Positions 1-5,122 of a stretch of DNA of 6,375 bases are shown piece by piece. A program made the position numbers and the translations under genes. Under the pieces are notes generated by a model. The model made no database searches. It saw only the letters and a list, made by a program, of their open reading frames with translations, and was not told the DNA's origin. This DNA is from Sphaerochaeta sp. (GTDB lineage: Bacteria; Spirochaetota; Spirochaetia; Sphaerochaetales; Sphaerochaetaceae): assembly GCA_003446545.1 (NCBI GenBank), contig DMAO01000079.1:377-6751 (forward strand), read 5' to 3'. The first letter of the stretch is position 1. Every line of letters begins with the position of its first letter.

Positions 1-1
1 A

Positions 2-38
2 AGGAGGCAACGCCTCCTCTCTCCAGGGCTTGCCCTGG
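2..38. other. Two tandem GC-rich stem-loops at the left edge
   Basis: Two perfect inverted repeats lie back to back. AGGAGGC (2-8) pairs with GCCTCCT (12-18) across a 3-base loop, and CCAGGG (23-28) pairs with CCCTGG (33-38) across a 4-base loop. No T-tract follows on the plus strand. On the minus strand the first hairpin ends in TT at the window edge, so it could be a terminator whose T-run is cut off, or part of a dispersed repeat. No coding frame that I trust covers this stretch. Confidence 0.5.
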
Positions 39-61
39 GGTATTGATACCTTTCATTTCTC

Positions 62-107
62 AAAGCAAAAAAGGTGTTCTGTTTATTCAGATCACCTTTT
101 TTGTTTT
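62..107 (-). terminator. Bidirectional intrinsic terminator overlapping the end of the MATE gene
   Basis: A ten-base-pair stem pairs 67-76 with 93-102 and extends outward to about 62/107 with one G-T wobble. Inside it, after one T-T mismatch, TCTG (78-81) pairs with CAGA (88-91) around the loop TTTATT. On the minus strand the stem ends in TTTTTT. On the plus strand it is followed by TTTTTTGTTTT, so it should stop transcription from both sides. The MATE stop codon (87-89) lies in the loop, so the 5' arm encodes the last residues of the pump. Confidence 0.85.
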
Positions 108-1448
108 CCATTTTCCCCGAGCAAAACGGGTGGCGAACAGTATCCCCCGGACGATCCAATCAATATACATGCCGAACCAAACGCCATAGACTCCCAAGCC
201 AAAGTGGAATGCGAGCACATAACTGCAACCAATACGGAAGACCCACATGGTGAACATCGAGACAAGCATCGTGTACTTCACATCCCCTGCAGCCCTGAGG
301 AAGTTGGGGACGGTAAAGGCTATGGGCCAGATGAGGGAAGTTGCAACCATGGCAGTGCGAATTATGTTGGATGCAAGAACAGAAGCCTCAGCAGAAAGAT
401 TGAAAACATGGACTATCTGAGGTGCGAAAAAGAAGATGGGGATGGCCATCATGCCCATCGAGATATAGGTCAGCAAGAGCAGCCACTTGCCATAGTGGAG
501 GGCTTGTTCAGGCTTCCTTGCCCCCAGGCTCTGCCCTATTATGGTTATGGATGCCATGTTGATGGCTCCCCCCGGGATATTGGCCATGGATGTCACTGAT
601 CCTGCAATGGCATTTGCTGCAAGGGCAGCTGTTCCGAAGGAGGCAACGAAGCCCTGTACCAAAAGACGTCCGATATTGAACATGCTTCCTTCTACGCCTG
701 TGGGGATGCCGATTTTAAGGATTTTCTTTATTTTGTTCCAGTGCCATTCGAACTTCCAAATCCTATGGATAAAGATGATGTTCTTTCTGTTGCTAATCAG
801 GATGACCATGACGGTGGCAGCGACCATCCGGCTGAGCATGGTGGCAAGGCCAGCTCCTGTGACCCCTAAGTGAAGGCCAAAGATGAAGTAGGCATTGCCA
901 ACGATGTTGGTGATGTTCATCAGGGTACTTACAGCAAGAGAAACTTTGCTGTTTCCCATGGAACGGAACAGAGCGGCACAGGCATTGTAGGAGGCCAGGA
1001 ATGGAAGGGATAGGAGGATGTAGAGGAAGTATGTGGTGCTGTTGGCAAGGACATCCGCTTCCAAGGACCCGAAGATGAGGATTATGATGCCTTTGCGTAC
1101 AGGCAGGCAGATCATGAGAAGCAGGATGGAGACTATCATGGAGAGAAGGAACAGCTGTTTTGCCGCATCATTGGCAGATGCATTGTCTCTTCTTCCCAGG
1201 TATTGGCTGGTTACGACAGCTCCCCCTGTGGCAAAGGCGGCAAAGAGTTGGATGATGAGAGAGGATATGCCGTCAACAATGCTGACGGCACTCACTGCGG
1301 CTTCCCCGACTGTGGCCACCATCATGGTATCGGCCAGACCGATGGTGACGGCAAGGAACTGCTCTGCTATCAGAGGGACTATAAGCCTAAAGAGGAACTG
1401 ACGGGAGAACATCAGGGTCCCCGACGATTTGATAGCCATTTTTTTCAC
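87..1448 (-). CDS. MATE-family multidrug/solute efflux transporter
   Basis: This is an integral inner-membrane antiporter of the MATE (MatE, PF01554) family, which exports cationic drugs or metabolites in exchange for Na+ or H+. The 453 residues match the usual 440-470, and hydrophobicity supports about twelve membrane segments in two repeated halves. The first half opens with the typical stretch LFRLIVPLIAEQFLAVTIG (about 20-38) followed by ADTMMV and the TSQYLGRRD loop. The second half opens near GIPTGVEGSMFNIGRLLVQ and has the matching IIGQSLGARKPEQA loop. The chosen start is GTG (1446-1448) with GAGG (1458-1461) nine bases upstream; an in-frame ATG at 1437-1439 would remove three residues and lacks a well-placed Shine-Dalgarno site. 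The gene lies downstream of the ABC operon but has its own promoter and no visible functional link to the importer. The substrate is unknown. Confidence 0.93.
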   Translation of the reverse strand: MKKMAIKSSGTLMFSRQFLFRLIVPLIAEQFLAVTIGLADTMMVATVGEAAVSAVSIVDGISSLIIQLFAAFATGGAVVTSQYLGRRDNASANDAAKQLFLLSMIVSILLLMICLPVRKGIIILIFGSLEADVLANSTTYFLYILLSLPFLASYNACAALFRSMGNSKVSLAVSTLMNITNIVGNAYFIFGLHLGVTGAGLATMLSRMVAATVMVILISNRKNIIFIHRIWKFEWHWNKIKKILKIGIPTGVEGSMFNIGRLLVQGFVASFGTAALAANAIAGSVTSMANIPGGAINMASITIIGQSLGARKPEQALHYGKWLLLLTYISMGMMAIPIFFFAPQIVHVFNLSAEASVLASNIIRTAMVATSLIWPIAFTVPNFLRAAGDVKYTMLVSMFTMWVFRIGCSYVLAFHFGLGVYGVWFGMYIDWIVRGILFATRFARGKWKTKKVI

Positions 1449-1463
1449 TTACCAGAACCTCGG

Positions 1464-1476
1464 CCCTATCATAGGG
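1464..1476. promoter_or_regulatory. Candidate operator palindrome on the MATE -10 box
   Basis: CCCTATCATAGGG is a perfect inverted repeat with six-base arms around one central base. The -10 box of the MATE promoter (1468-1473) lies wholly within it, which is where a repressor would block RNA polymerase. No regulator gene is adjacent, so the binding protein is unknown. The functional role is inferred from position. Confidence 0.45.
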
Positions 1477-1496
1477 GCGAAATACCATAAAGACAA
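1468..1496 (-). promoter_or_regulatory. Promoter of the MATE gene
   Basis: On the minus strand TTGTCT (-35, 1491-1496) is followed by exactly 17 bases and TATGAT (-10, 1468-1473), a good sigma-70-type match. The expected start of transcription is near 1461, giving a leader of only about 13 bases that begins at the GAGG ribosome binding site. The -35 box overlaps the downstream arm of the preceding terminator. Confidence 0.65.
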
Positions 1497-1527
1497 GGGA
1501 GATGAGAGGTTGCTCTTCTCCCTTGTC
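1492..1527 (-). terminator. Terminator hairpin after the ABC ATPase gene
   Basis: GACAAGGGAGA (1492-1502) and TCTCCCTTGTC (1517-1527) form a perfect 11-bp stem, and after a T-T mismatch GAG/CTC pair further inside. On the minus strand only TTTATGG follows, so the U-tract is short and termination may be partial. It starts 14 bases after the ATPase stop codon and separates the import operon from the efflux gene. Confidence 0.65.
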
Positions 1528-1541
1528 CACAACTACCATTT

Positions 1542-2333
1542 CTAGCTTTTTGTAAGCAGGCCTTCATCATTGTCGAAGGTCTTGTTTCTGAGGTCCTTAA
1601 AGAGCTTGACCAGCTTTTCCACTGTAAGCTTGGATTTCTCTTTTCCTGCTACATCCAGGATAATGGTGCCCTCATCCATCATGATGAGGCGGTTACCGAA
1701 GTCTATGGCAAACTGCATGTTGTGCGTCACCATCAGGGCTGTCAGCTTGTACTCCCTGATGTAGCGTTCAGTGAGGGCAATGACTATCTGGGCATTACGA
1801 GGATCCAAAGCTGCTGTGTGTTCATCGAGAAGGATCATCTTGGGTTTGCTCATTACGGTCATCAGAAGGGTGAGTGCCTGTCTCTGGCCTCCAGAGAGAA
1901 GCCCTACATTGTCCTTCAGCCTGTCCTGCAATCCAATGGGTTCCAACAGGTGTCGGAACTGCTCACGCTTCTCGTTGTTGAGACTGATACGAAGGCCTTT
2001 CATCCCCTTTGTCGCTGCTGTGATCATATTGTCCTCGATAGACATGTTTGCAGCGGTGCCCTTGGTAGGGTCCTGGAAGATCCTTCCGATGGTCATCGCC
2101 CGCTTGTACTCAGCGCTGGTTGTCACATCGGTGCCATCGAAGATGATCTTGCCACTGGTAAGGGGGAAGGTCCCGCTGATGAGGTTGAAGAGGGTGGATT
2201 TCCCAGACCCGTTGGATCCGACCAAACATATGACATCCTCCTTGTTCACATGCAGGCTCACATCATCAAGGGCCATTTTTTCATTGACAGTCCCTGGGTA
2301 GAAGACCTTGGTCATATTTGTTATGTCTAACAT
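1542..2333 (-). CDS. ABC importer ATP-binding protein (COG1101 type)
   Basis: This cytoplasmic ATPase powers the importer formed with the permease just upstream and the SBP1 receptor. All nucleotide-binding motifs are intact over 263 residues: Walker A GSNGSGKST (39-47), Q-loop Gln87 in IFQDP, signature LSGGQ (146-150), Walker B ILLDE (167-171, Asp170 and catalytic Glu171), D-loop AALD (174-177) and switch His204 in VTHN. After the glutamate the protein has HTAALDP rather than the usual PTAALDP, a form I associate with the COG1101 group linked to PF04392 binding proteins. The start is fixed by the one-base TGATG overlap with the permease stop and by AAGGAGG (2341-2347) seven bases upstream. 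Tight coupling implies co-translation and balanced stoichiometry. By analogy it would be the TrpZ-like subunit, but the substrate is not proven. Confidence 0.93.
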   Translation of the reverse strand: MLDITNMTKVFYPGTVNEKMALDDVSLHVNKEDVICLVGSNGSGKSTLFNLISGTFPLTSGKIIFDGTDVTTSAEYKRAMTIGRIFQDPTKGTAANMSIEDNMITAATKGMKGLRISLNNEKREQFRHLLEPIGLQDRLKDNVGLLSGGQRQALTLLMTVMSKPKMILLDEHTAALDPRNAQIVIALTERYIREYKLTALMVTHNMQFAIDFGNRLIMMDEGTIILDVAGKEKSKLTVEKLVKLFKDLRNKTFDNDEGLLTKS

Positions 2334-3280
2334 CAGTTTTCCTCCTTCAGGGTAGCTTCGTGTCTGGCAAGCGATCGTGCAATGGCTTTTTTCTTTGCAC
2401 CCTTTGAGGAAGCGACGCTTCTAGTCTGGGCGATGAAGAGCGAGGCTATTACCAGGATACCGGTAAGCAACTTGAAGTCATTAGGGGTGATATGGATCAG
2501 ATAGCCGTACTTTCGGCCAAAGAACATGAGGGCCTTGTACATGATGGCACCTAAGATTGCCCGTAAAGTAAGTAGGGATATCCTGTTGGTTGAGAAGAGG
2601 AACTCCCCGAGCATGATTGCAGCCAGGCCTTGGACAACCATGCCCTGGCCAAGGTTGGCATCGGCAAAGCCCTGGTACTGGGCCAGCATGCCCCCTGAGA
2701 GAGCGATAAGGCCATTGGAGAGCCCGATTCCCATAAGTTTGAGCACCTCTGGATTGATACCTTGACTTATGACCATCTGCTCGTTTCCACCCATAGCTCC
2801 CATGGCGACACCAAGGTCGGTGCGGAAGAAGATGTCGATAAGGACCTTAACAAACAGGACGACCAAGAGGGTTCCCACAAGTGATGCCCATTCTGGGGAT
2901 AATGCTGTAAAGAACTTGGGAAGCTTGGAATAAAGTGTTTCAACACGCAGCAGAGGGACGTTCGCCTTGTTCCCAAGAATCCGAAGGTTGATTGAATAGA
3001 GCATCGTCATAGTGAGAATACCTGCCAGAAGGCCAGGAATTTTCAGTTTGTTGTGGATGGCTGCTGTCACCATACCTGCCAGTACTCCTGAGATAAAGGA
3101 GAGAAGGAGGGCAAGGGAGATTGGCAGGCCGTTTACGATAGCCATGGTTGCCACAGCCGCCCCGGTTGCTACAGAGCCGTCGCACGTCAGGTCTGCAAAA
3201 TCCAATATCCTATAGGAAATGAGGATGCCTATGACCATAAGTGAAAAAACAAGGCCATCTACGAAAATTCCTTCTAACAT
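2333..3280 (-). CDS. ABC importer permease (BPD_transp_2, COG4120 type)
   Basis: This is the inner-membrane channel subunit of the importer. The 315 residues contain about eight or nine hydrophobic segments and the family layout: an N-terminal segment followed by ILDFADLTCDGSVATGAA (25-42), a central loop with GVAMGAMGGNEQMVISQGI (157-175) that would contact the ATPase coupling surface, and the conserved run LSNGLIALSGGMLAQYQGF (187-205) through GLAAIMLGE (218-226). The C-terminus is a basic cytoplasmic tail (KGAKKKAIARSLARHE, 293-308). The ATG at 3278-3280 is preceded by AAGGGG (3287-3292) at six bases. It follows SBP1 across an intrinsic terminator, so it depends on read-through of the SBP1 transcript; no separate promoter is evident. 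The PF02653 fold is shared with sugar, nucleoside and branched-chain amino-acid permeases, but the partner genes place it in the uncharacterised/TrpY-like group. Confidence 0.92.
   Translation of the reverse strand: MLEGIFVDGLVFSLMVIGILISYRILDFADLTCDGSVATGAAVATMAIVNGLPISLALLLSFISGVLAGMVTAAIHNKLKIPGLLAGILTMTMLYSINLRILGNKANVPLLRVETLYSKLPKFFTALSPEWASLVGTLLVVLFVKVLIDIFFRTDLGVAMGAMGGNEQMVISQGINPEVLKLMGIGLSNGLIALSGGMLAQYQGFADANLGQGMVVQGLAAIMLGEFLFSTNRISLLTLRAILGAIMYKALMFFGRKYGYLIHITPNDFKLLTGILVIASLFIAQTRSVASSKGAKKKAIARSLARHEATLKEEN
2341..2347 (-). promoter_or_regulatory. Strong ribosome binding site of the ATPase inside the permease 3' end
   Basis: On the minus strand AAGGAGG precedes the ATPase ATG (2331-2333) by seven bases and lies within the last codons of the permease gene. 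With the shared TGATG it fixes the ATPase start and indicates translational coupling. Confidence 0.8.
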
Positions 3281-3298
3281 GTGAAACCCCTTAACAAG

Positions 3299-3332
3299 AA
3301 AAAACCGCCGCTCTCAAACAAGAGTGGCGGTT
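3299..3332 (-). terminator. Intercistronic intrinsic terminator between SBP1 and permease
   Basis: AACCGCCGCTCT (3303-3314) pairs with AGAGTGGCGGTT (3321-3332) to give a 12-bp GC-rich stem with one G-T wobble and the loop CAAACA. On the minus strand the stem runs into TTTTTT (3299-3304). It starts 15 bases after the SBP1 stop codon and ends before the permease ribosome binding site. As in many importers, it probably lets the binding protein be made in excess over the membrane subunits by partial termination. Confidence 0.85.
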
Positions 3333-3347
3333 CTGTGTAGACCCAGA

Positions 3348-4358
3348 CTATTTCTGTCTGATGGTCTTTCCGTCCTTGATGAGCACAGCTGCACTGTCTT
3401 GCAGTGACTGGGGAACAGTATAACCAAGCTTCTTTGCAGTATCAAGGTTAAACCATAGCTCAAATTTGCTTGGATCGGTGATGTAGACCGTTCCGATGGT
3501 TCCTGCCTTCTCGCCCTTGAGCACCCTTTCCACAACTCTACCTGTTTCCAGGCCGATGCTGTAGTAGTCGAAACCCCATGCCATCATGATATTCAGGCCT
3601 TCAATTCCGGAGGGGTCAGCGCTCATCAGAGGCTTGCCGGCTTTGGTGGTGACATCATCAACAGAGGCGAGGGCGCTAATGACAGCGTTGTCAGTTGCAA
3701 TGTAAATGGCGTCCACACGGTCAATGATGGACTGGGTGGCCATCTTGACTTCGCTGGAGTTGCTGATAGCAGCAGAAACAAAGCCAACGCCTAATTTTTC
3801 ACAGGCTGCCTTAGCCATTTCCATCAGGACAACGCCGTTTGCCTCTCCAGAAGCGTAGATGTTACCAATTGTCTTGGCCCCGGTAATGTCTACCAGAAGC
3901 TTGATCTGTTCCTCGACAGGGTTCTTGTCCGAGACACCTGCAATGTTGGCAGCTACAAGTCCAGCTTCAGTGGAATCCGTTACAGCACTGAACACCACTG
4001 GGGTTGAGGAGGCTGAGAACACCTGGGCAAGGGCCTGTGCTGTAGGGGTGGCAATACCGATTACAACATCGACCTTGTCGCTCTTGAACTTTTGGGCGAT
4101 GGAGGATGAGGTTGAGATGTCACCATTGGCATTCTGCAGGTCAAAGGTAACCTTCAGGTCAGTGGTCGCAAGGTAATCCATGATACCTTTTTCGGCCGCA
4201 TCCAAGGCGGGGTGGGAAATGATCTTCGATATCCCAATCTTGTATGTCTTTGGCCCTGGGGCAGCCGGTGTTTCAGCGGCACCTGCTGCGAAGGCAAAAG
4301 AGACTGTAGTAAGGATCATAACGAACAACAGAACTGTAGTGCGAAGTGTAAATTTCAT
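3348..4358 (-). CDS. ABC importer solute-binding protein SBP1 (PF04392, COG2984 type)
   Basis: This is the periplasmic receptor that delivers substrate to the permease encoded downstream. Residues 1-24 are a signal peptide (KFTLR, hydrophobic core, then AFA before the likely cut at 24/25). The mature start GAAETPAAPG has no lipobox cysteine, so a soluble periplasmic protein is expected. Family features are the opening strand IGISKIISHPALDA (41-54), the first-lobe IGIATPTAQALAQV (100-113), FSAVTDSTEAGLV (123-135), the second-lobe segment SNSSEVKMATQSI, the TDNAVISA strand and the hinge-proximal GFDYYSIGLETG. At 336 residues it is of normal length. The ATG (4356-4358) has GGAGG eight bases upstream. 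Relatives include TrpX-like tryptophan binding proteins, but the ligand here could be another amino acid or small molecule. It lies first in the operon and has the promoter at 4397-4425. Confidence 0.93.
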   Translation of the reverse strand: MKFTLRTTVLLFVMILTTVSFAFAAGAAETPAAPGPKTYKIGISKIISHPALDAAEKGIMDYLATTDLKVTFDLQNANGDISTSSSIAQKFKSDKVDVVIGIATPTAQALAQVFSASSTPVVFSAVTDSTEAGLVAANIAGVSDKNPVEEQIKLLVDITGAKTIGNIYASGEANGVVLMEMAKAACEKLGVGFVSAAISNSSEVKMATQSIIDRVDAIYIATDNAVISALASVDDVTTKAGKPLMSADPSGIEGLNIMMAWGFDYYSIGLETGRVVERVLKGEKAGTIGTVYITDPSKFELWFNLDTAKKLGYTVPQSLQDSAAVLIKDGKTIRQK

Positions 4359-4396
4359 GTAAGTATCCTCCAGATAATGGGAAGTGCGTTTGCGAA

Positions 4397-4425
4397 ACTA
4401 TAGCCTTATTTTTGTCTTTTGTAAA
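4397..4425 (-). promoter_or_regulatory. Promoter of the SBP1-permease-ATPase operon
   Basis: On the minus strand TTTACA (-35, 4420-4425), a 17-base spacer and TATAGT (-10, 4397-4402) form a near-consensus sigma-70-type promoter. The predicted start near 4390 leaves a leader of about 32 bases, too short for a T-box or riboswitch, so control should act on transcription initiation through the palindromes upstream. Confidence 0.75.
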
Positions 4426-4430
4426 TCGTA

Positions 4431-4471
4431 ATATGCATATTATTGAATATTAATTCATAGGATATGCATAT
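4431..4471. promoter_or_regulatory. Pair of ATATGCATAT palindromes upstream of the operon promoter
   Basis: The perfect ten-base palindrome ATATGCATAT occurs at 4431-4440 and again at 4462-4471, with centres 31 bp apart (about three helical turns). The nearer copy ends five bases above the -35 box, and its centre is near -45 relative to the predicted start. This geometry fits an activator or a cooperatively binding regulator. An AT-rich UP element is the alternative. Confidence 0.5.
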
Positions 4472-4582
4472 GATTTGATAAATCTGGGTAATTGCTAGCG
4501 AACCGGTAACAATCTGGTAGGGTGAGTGGGGAAAAGGGGGATAGAATTAGGAAAGTTGCGAGCCTGGCTACAGAGCTCCTCT

Positions 4583-4619
4583 TCATACATGTATGAGCGA
4601 TACCATACGGTCGTATGGT
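4583..4619. promoter_or_regulatory. Tandem CATAC/GTATG palindromes
   Basis: TCATACATGTATGA (4583-4596) and ACCATACGGTCGTATGGT (4602-4619) are both perfect palindromes and share the half-site CATAC facing GTATG. Their centres are 21 bp apart, two helical turns. They start two bases after the small gene's stop codon and lie about 190 bp upstream of the operon start site. The form resembles TetR-type operators. As RNA they could fold into short hairpins, but no T-tract follows, so a terminator is less likely. Confidence 0.5.
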
Positions 4620-4621
4620 TG

Positions 4622-4933
4622 TCAGTTCCTTCTTCTTCCTTTCCTTCTTGCCAGCGAAAGACCGCCAAAGCCGCTTATGATGGCAATGTAAAAGCCAAAG
4701 TCATAGAGCCAACCGGAGTTGTTCTGCTCGTAAATACGGACAGATGGATCGAATATCCCAACAATGAGCGATATGGGGGCTATCCACCCATGCCAGATAC
4801 CCATGAAGAAACCAGCTGGCTTGTCCTCGGTAGCAAGAAGTGTCCCTGGTAGGCAAGCGGTCATTAAGAGGGTTAGTGCGAACACTAGGGCAACGATTAT
4901 CAAGATTTTCTCAGTATATTTTGGGTGGTCCAT
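4622..4933 (-). CDS. Small predicted lipoprotein/membrane protein of unknown function
   Basis: The 103 residues show a basic/hydrophobic N-terminus (7-26) leading to MTAC with Cys27, a relaxed lipobox of the kind tolerated in spirochaetes, so signal peptidase II processing is possible. Next come two further hydrophobic stretches, about 43-61 and 79-94, and a basic tail RRKGRRR (96-102) that should stay in the cytoplasm. Between them lies the motif GIWHGWIAPISLI (45-57) then IYEQNNSGWLYDFGF (67-81), which I recognise as recurring in small uncharacterised bacterial proteins that combine WHG...AP and a GW.YDFGF stretch. The ATG (4931-4933) has AGGAGG five bases upstream. It is transcribed separately from both neighbouring binding proteins, so a role in the importer is only a possibility. 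Confidence 0.8.
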   Translation of the reverse strand: MDHPKYTEKILIIVALVFALTLLMTACLPGTLLATEDKPAGFFMGIWHGWIAPISLIVGIFDPSVRIYEQNNSGWLYDFGFYIAIISGFGGLSLARRKGRRRN

Positions 4934-4938
4934 GTGAG

Positions 4939-4975
4939 CCTCCTATAAGGTACACTAAGAATACGGGATAGGAGG
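4939..4975 (-). promoter_or_regulatory. Inverted repeat able to mask the small gene's ribosome binding site
   Basis: CCTCCTAT (4939-4946) and ATAGGAGG (4968-4975) are perfect eight-base complements separated by 21 bases. On the minus strand the downstream arm contains the AGGAGG site of the small gene. The upstream arm lies in its promoter spacer, above the predicted start near 4951, so only transcripts reading through from SBP2 would contain both arms and fold the site away. Confidence 0.45.
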
Positions 4976-4986
4976 TCTTCTTACAA
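4958..4986 (-). promoter_or_regulatory. Promoter of the small membrane protein gene
   Basis: On the minus strand TTGTAA (-35, 4981-4986), 17 bases and TATTCT (-10, 4958-4963) precede a predicted start near 4951 and an 18-base leader. The -35 lies inside a 12-bp direct repeat. Confidence 0.6.
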
Positions 4987-5018
4987 GGTTGGGGAACACG
5001 CCCTGCCTTACAAGGTTG
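4980..5018. repeat. 12-bp direct repeat CTTACAAGGTTG over the small gene's -35 box
   Basis: CTTACAAGGTTG occurs at 4980-4991 and 5007-5018, a period of 27 bp. The first copy covers the -35 box and the second lies directly upstream. Such placement suits tandem binding of a regulator, but no protein can be named. Confidence 0.5.
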
Positions 5019-5036
5019 TCTTTCATGGAGGCAGCT

Positions 5037-5066
5037 AGAGAGCCTGGATGTGATTCCAGGCTCTCT
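5037..5066 (-). other. Strong stem-loop after SBP2, without T-tract
   Basis: AGAGAGCCTGGA (5037-5048) and TCCAGGCTCTCT (5055-5066) form a perfect 12-bp stem with a six-base loop. Neither strand has a T-run after it, so it is not a standard intrinsic terminator. It may protect the SBP2 mRNA end or mark a factor-dependent stop. Two weaker repeats lie between it and the SBP2 stop: CATCC/GGATG (5068-5081) and GTAGTGA/TCACCTAC (5088-5111, one bulge). Confidence 0.6.
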
Positions 5067-5122
5067 GCATCCCAAGGGATGTACGGTGTAGTGATACGTC
5101 GTGTCACCTACTGGTGCATGTA

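Noticed and set aside
30..599. Plus-strand open frame of 189 codons opposite the MATE gene
   Set aside because: Its His/Cys/Asp/Gly-rich composition is what antisense of hydrophobic transporter codons gives. It starts at a TTG without a ribosome binding site and runs through the terminator.
1722..2330. Plus-strand open frame of about 200 codons opposite the ATPase gene
   Set aside because: It is a shadow of the ATPase, which has every catalytic motif; the plus-strand product resembles nothing and lacks a ribosome binding site.
4359..4396. Riboswitch or T-box upstream of SBP1, expected for an amino-acid importer
   Set aside because: The promoter leaves a leader of only about 32 bases, with no anti-terminator pair or T-box sequence.
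4583..4619. Reading the tandem palindromes as an intrinsic terminator of the small gene
   Set aside because: As RNA the stems have tiny loops and no T-tract follows on the minus strand. A DNA-binding site explains the perfect symmetry and spacing better.
4526..4852. Plus-strand open frame of 108 codons opposite the small membrane protein
   Set aside because: It overlaps the minus-strand gene, which has a strong ribosome binding site, a promoter and recognisable membrane segments. The plus-strand product has no family features and contains the palindromes and a low-complexity serine run.
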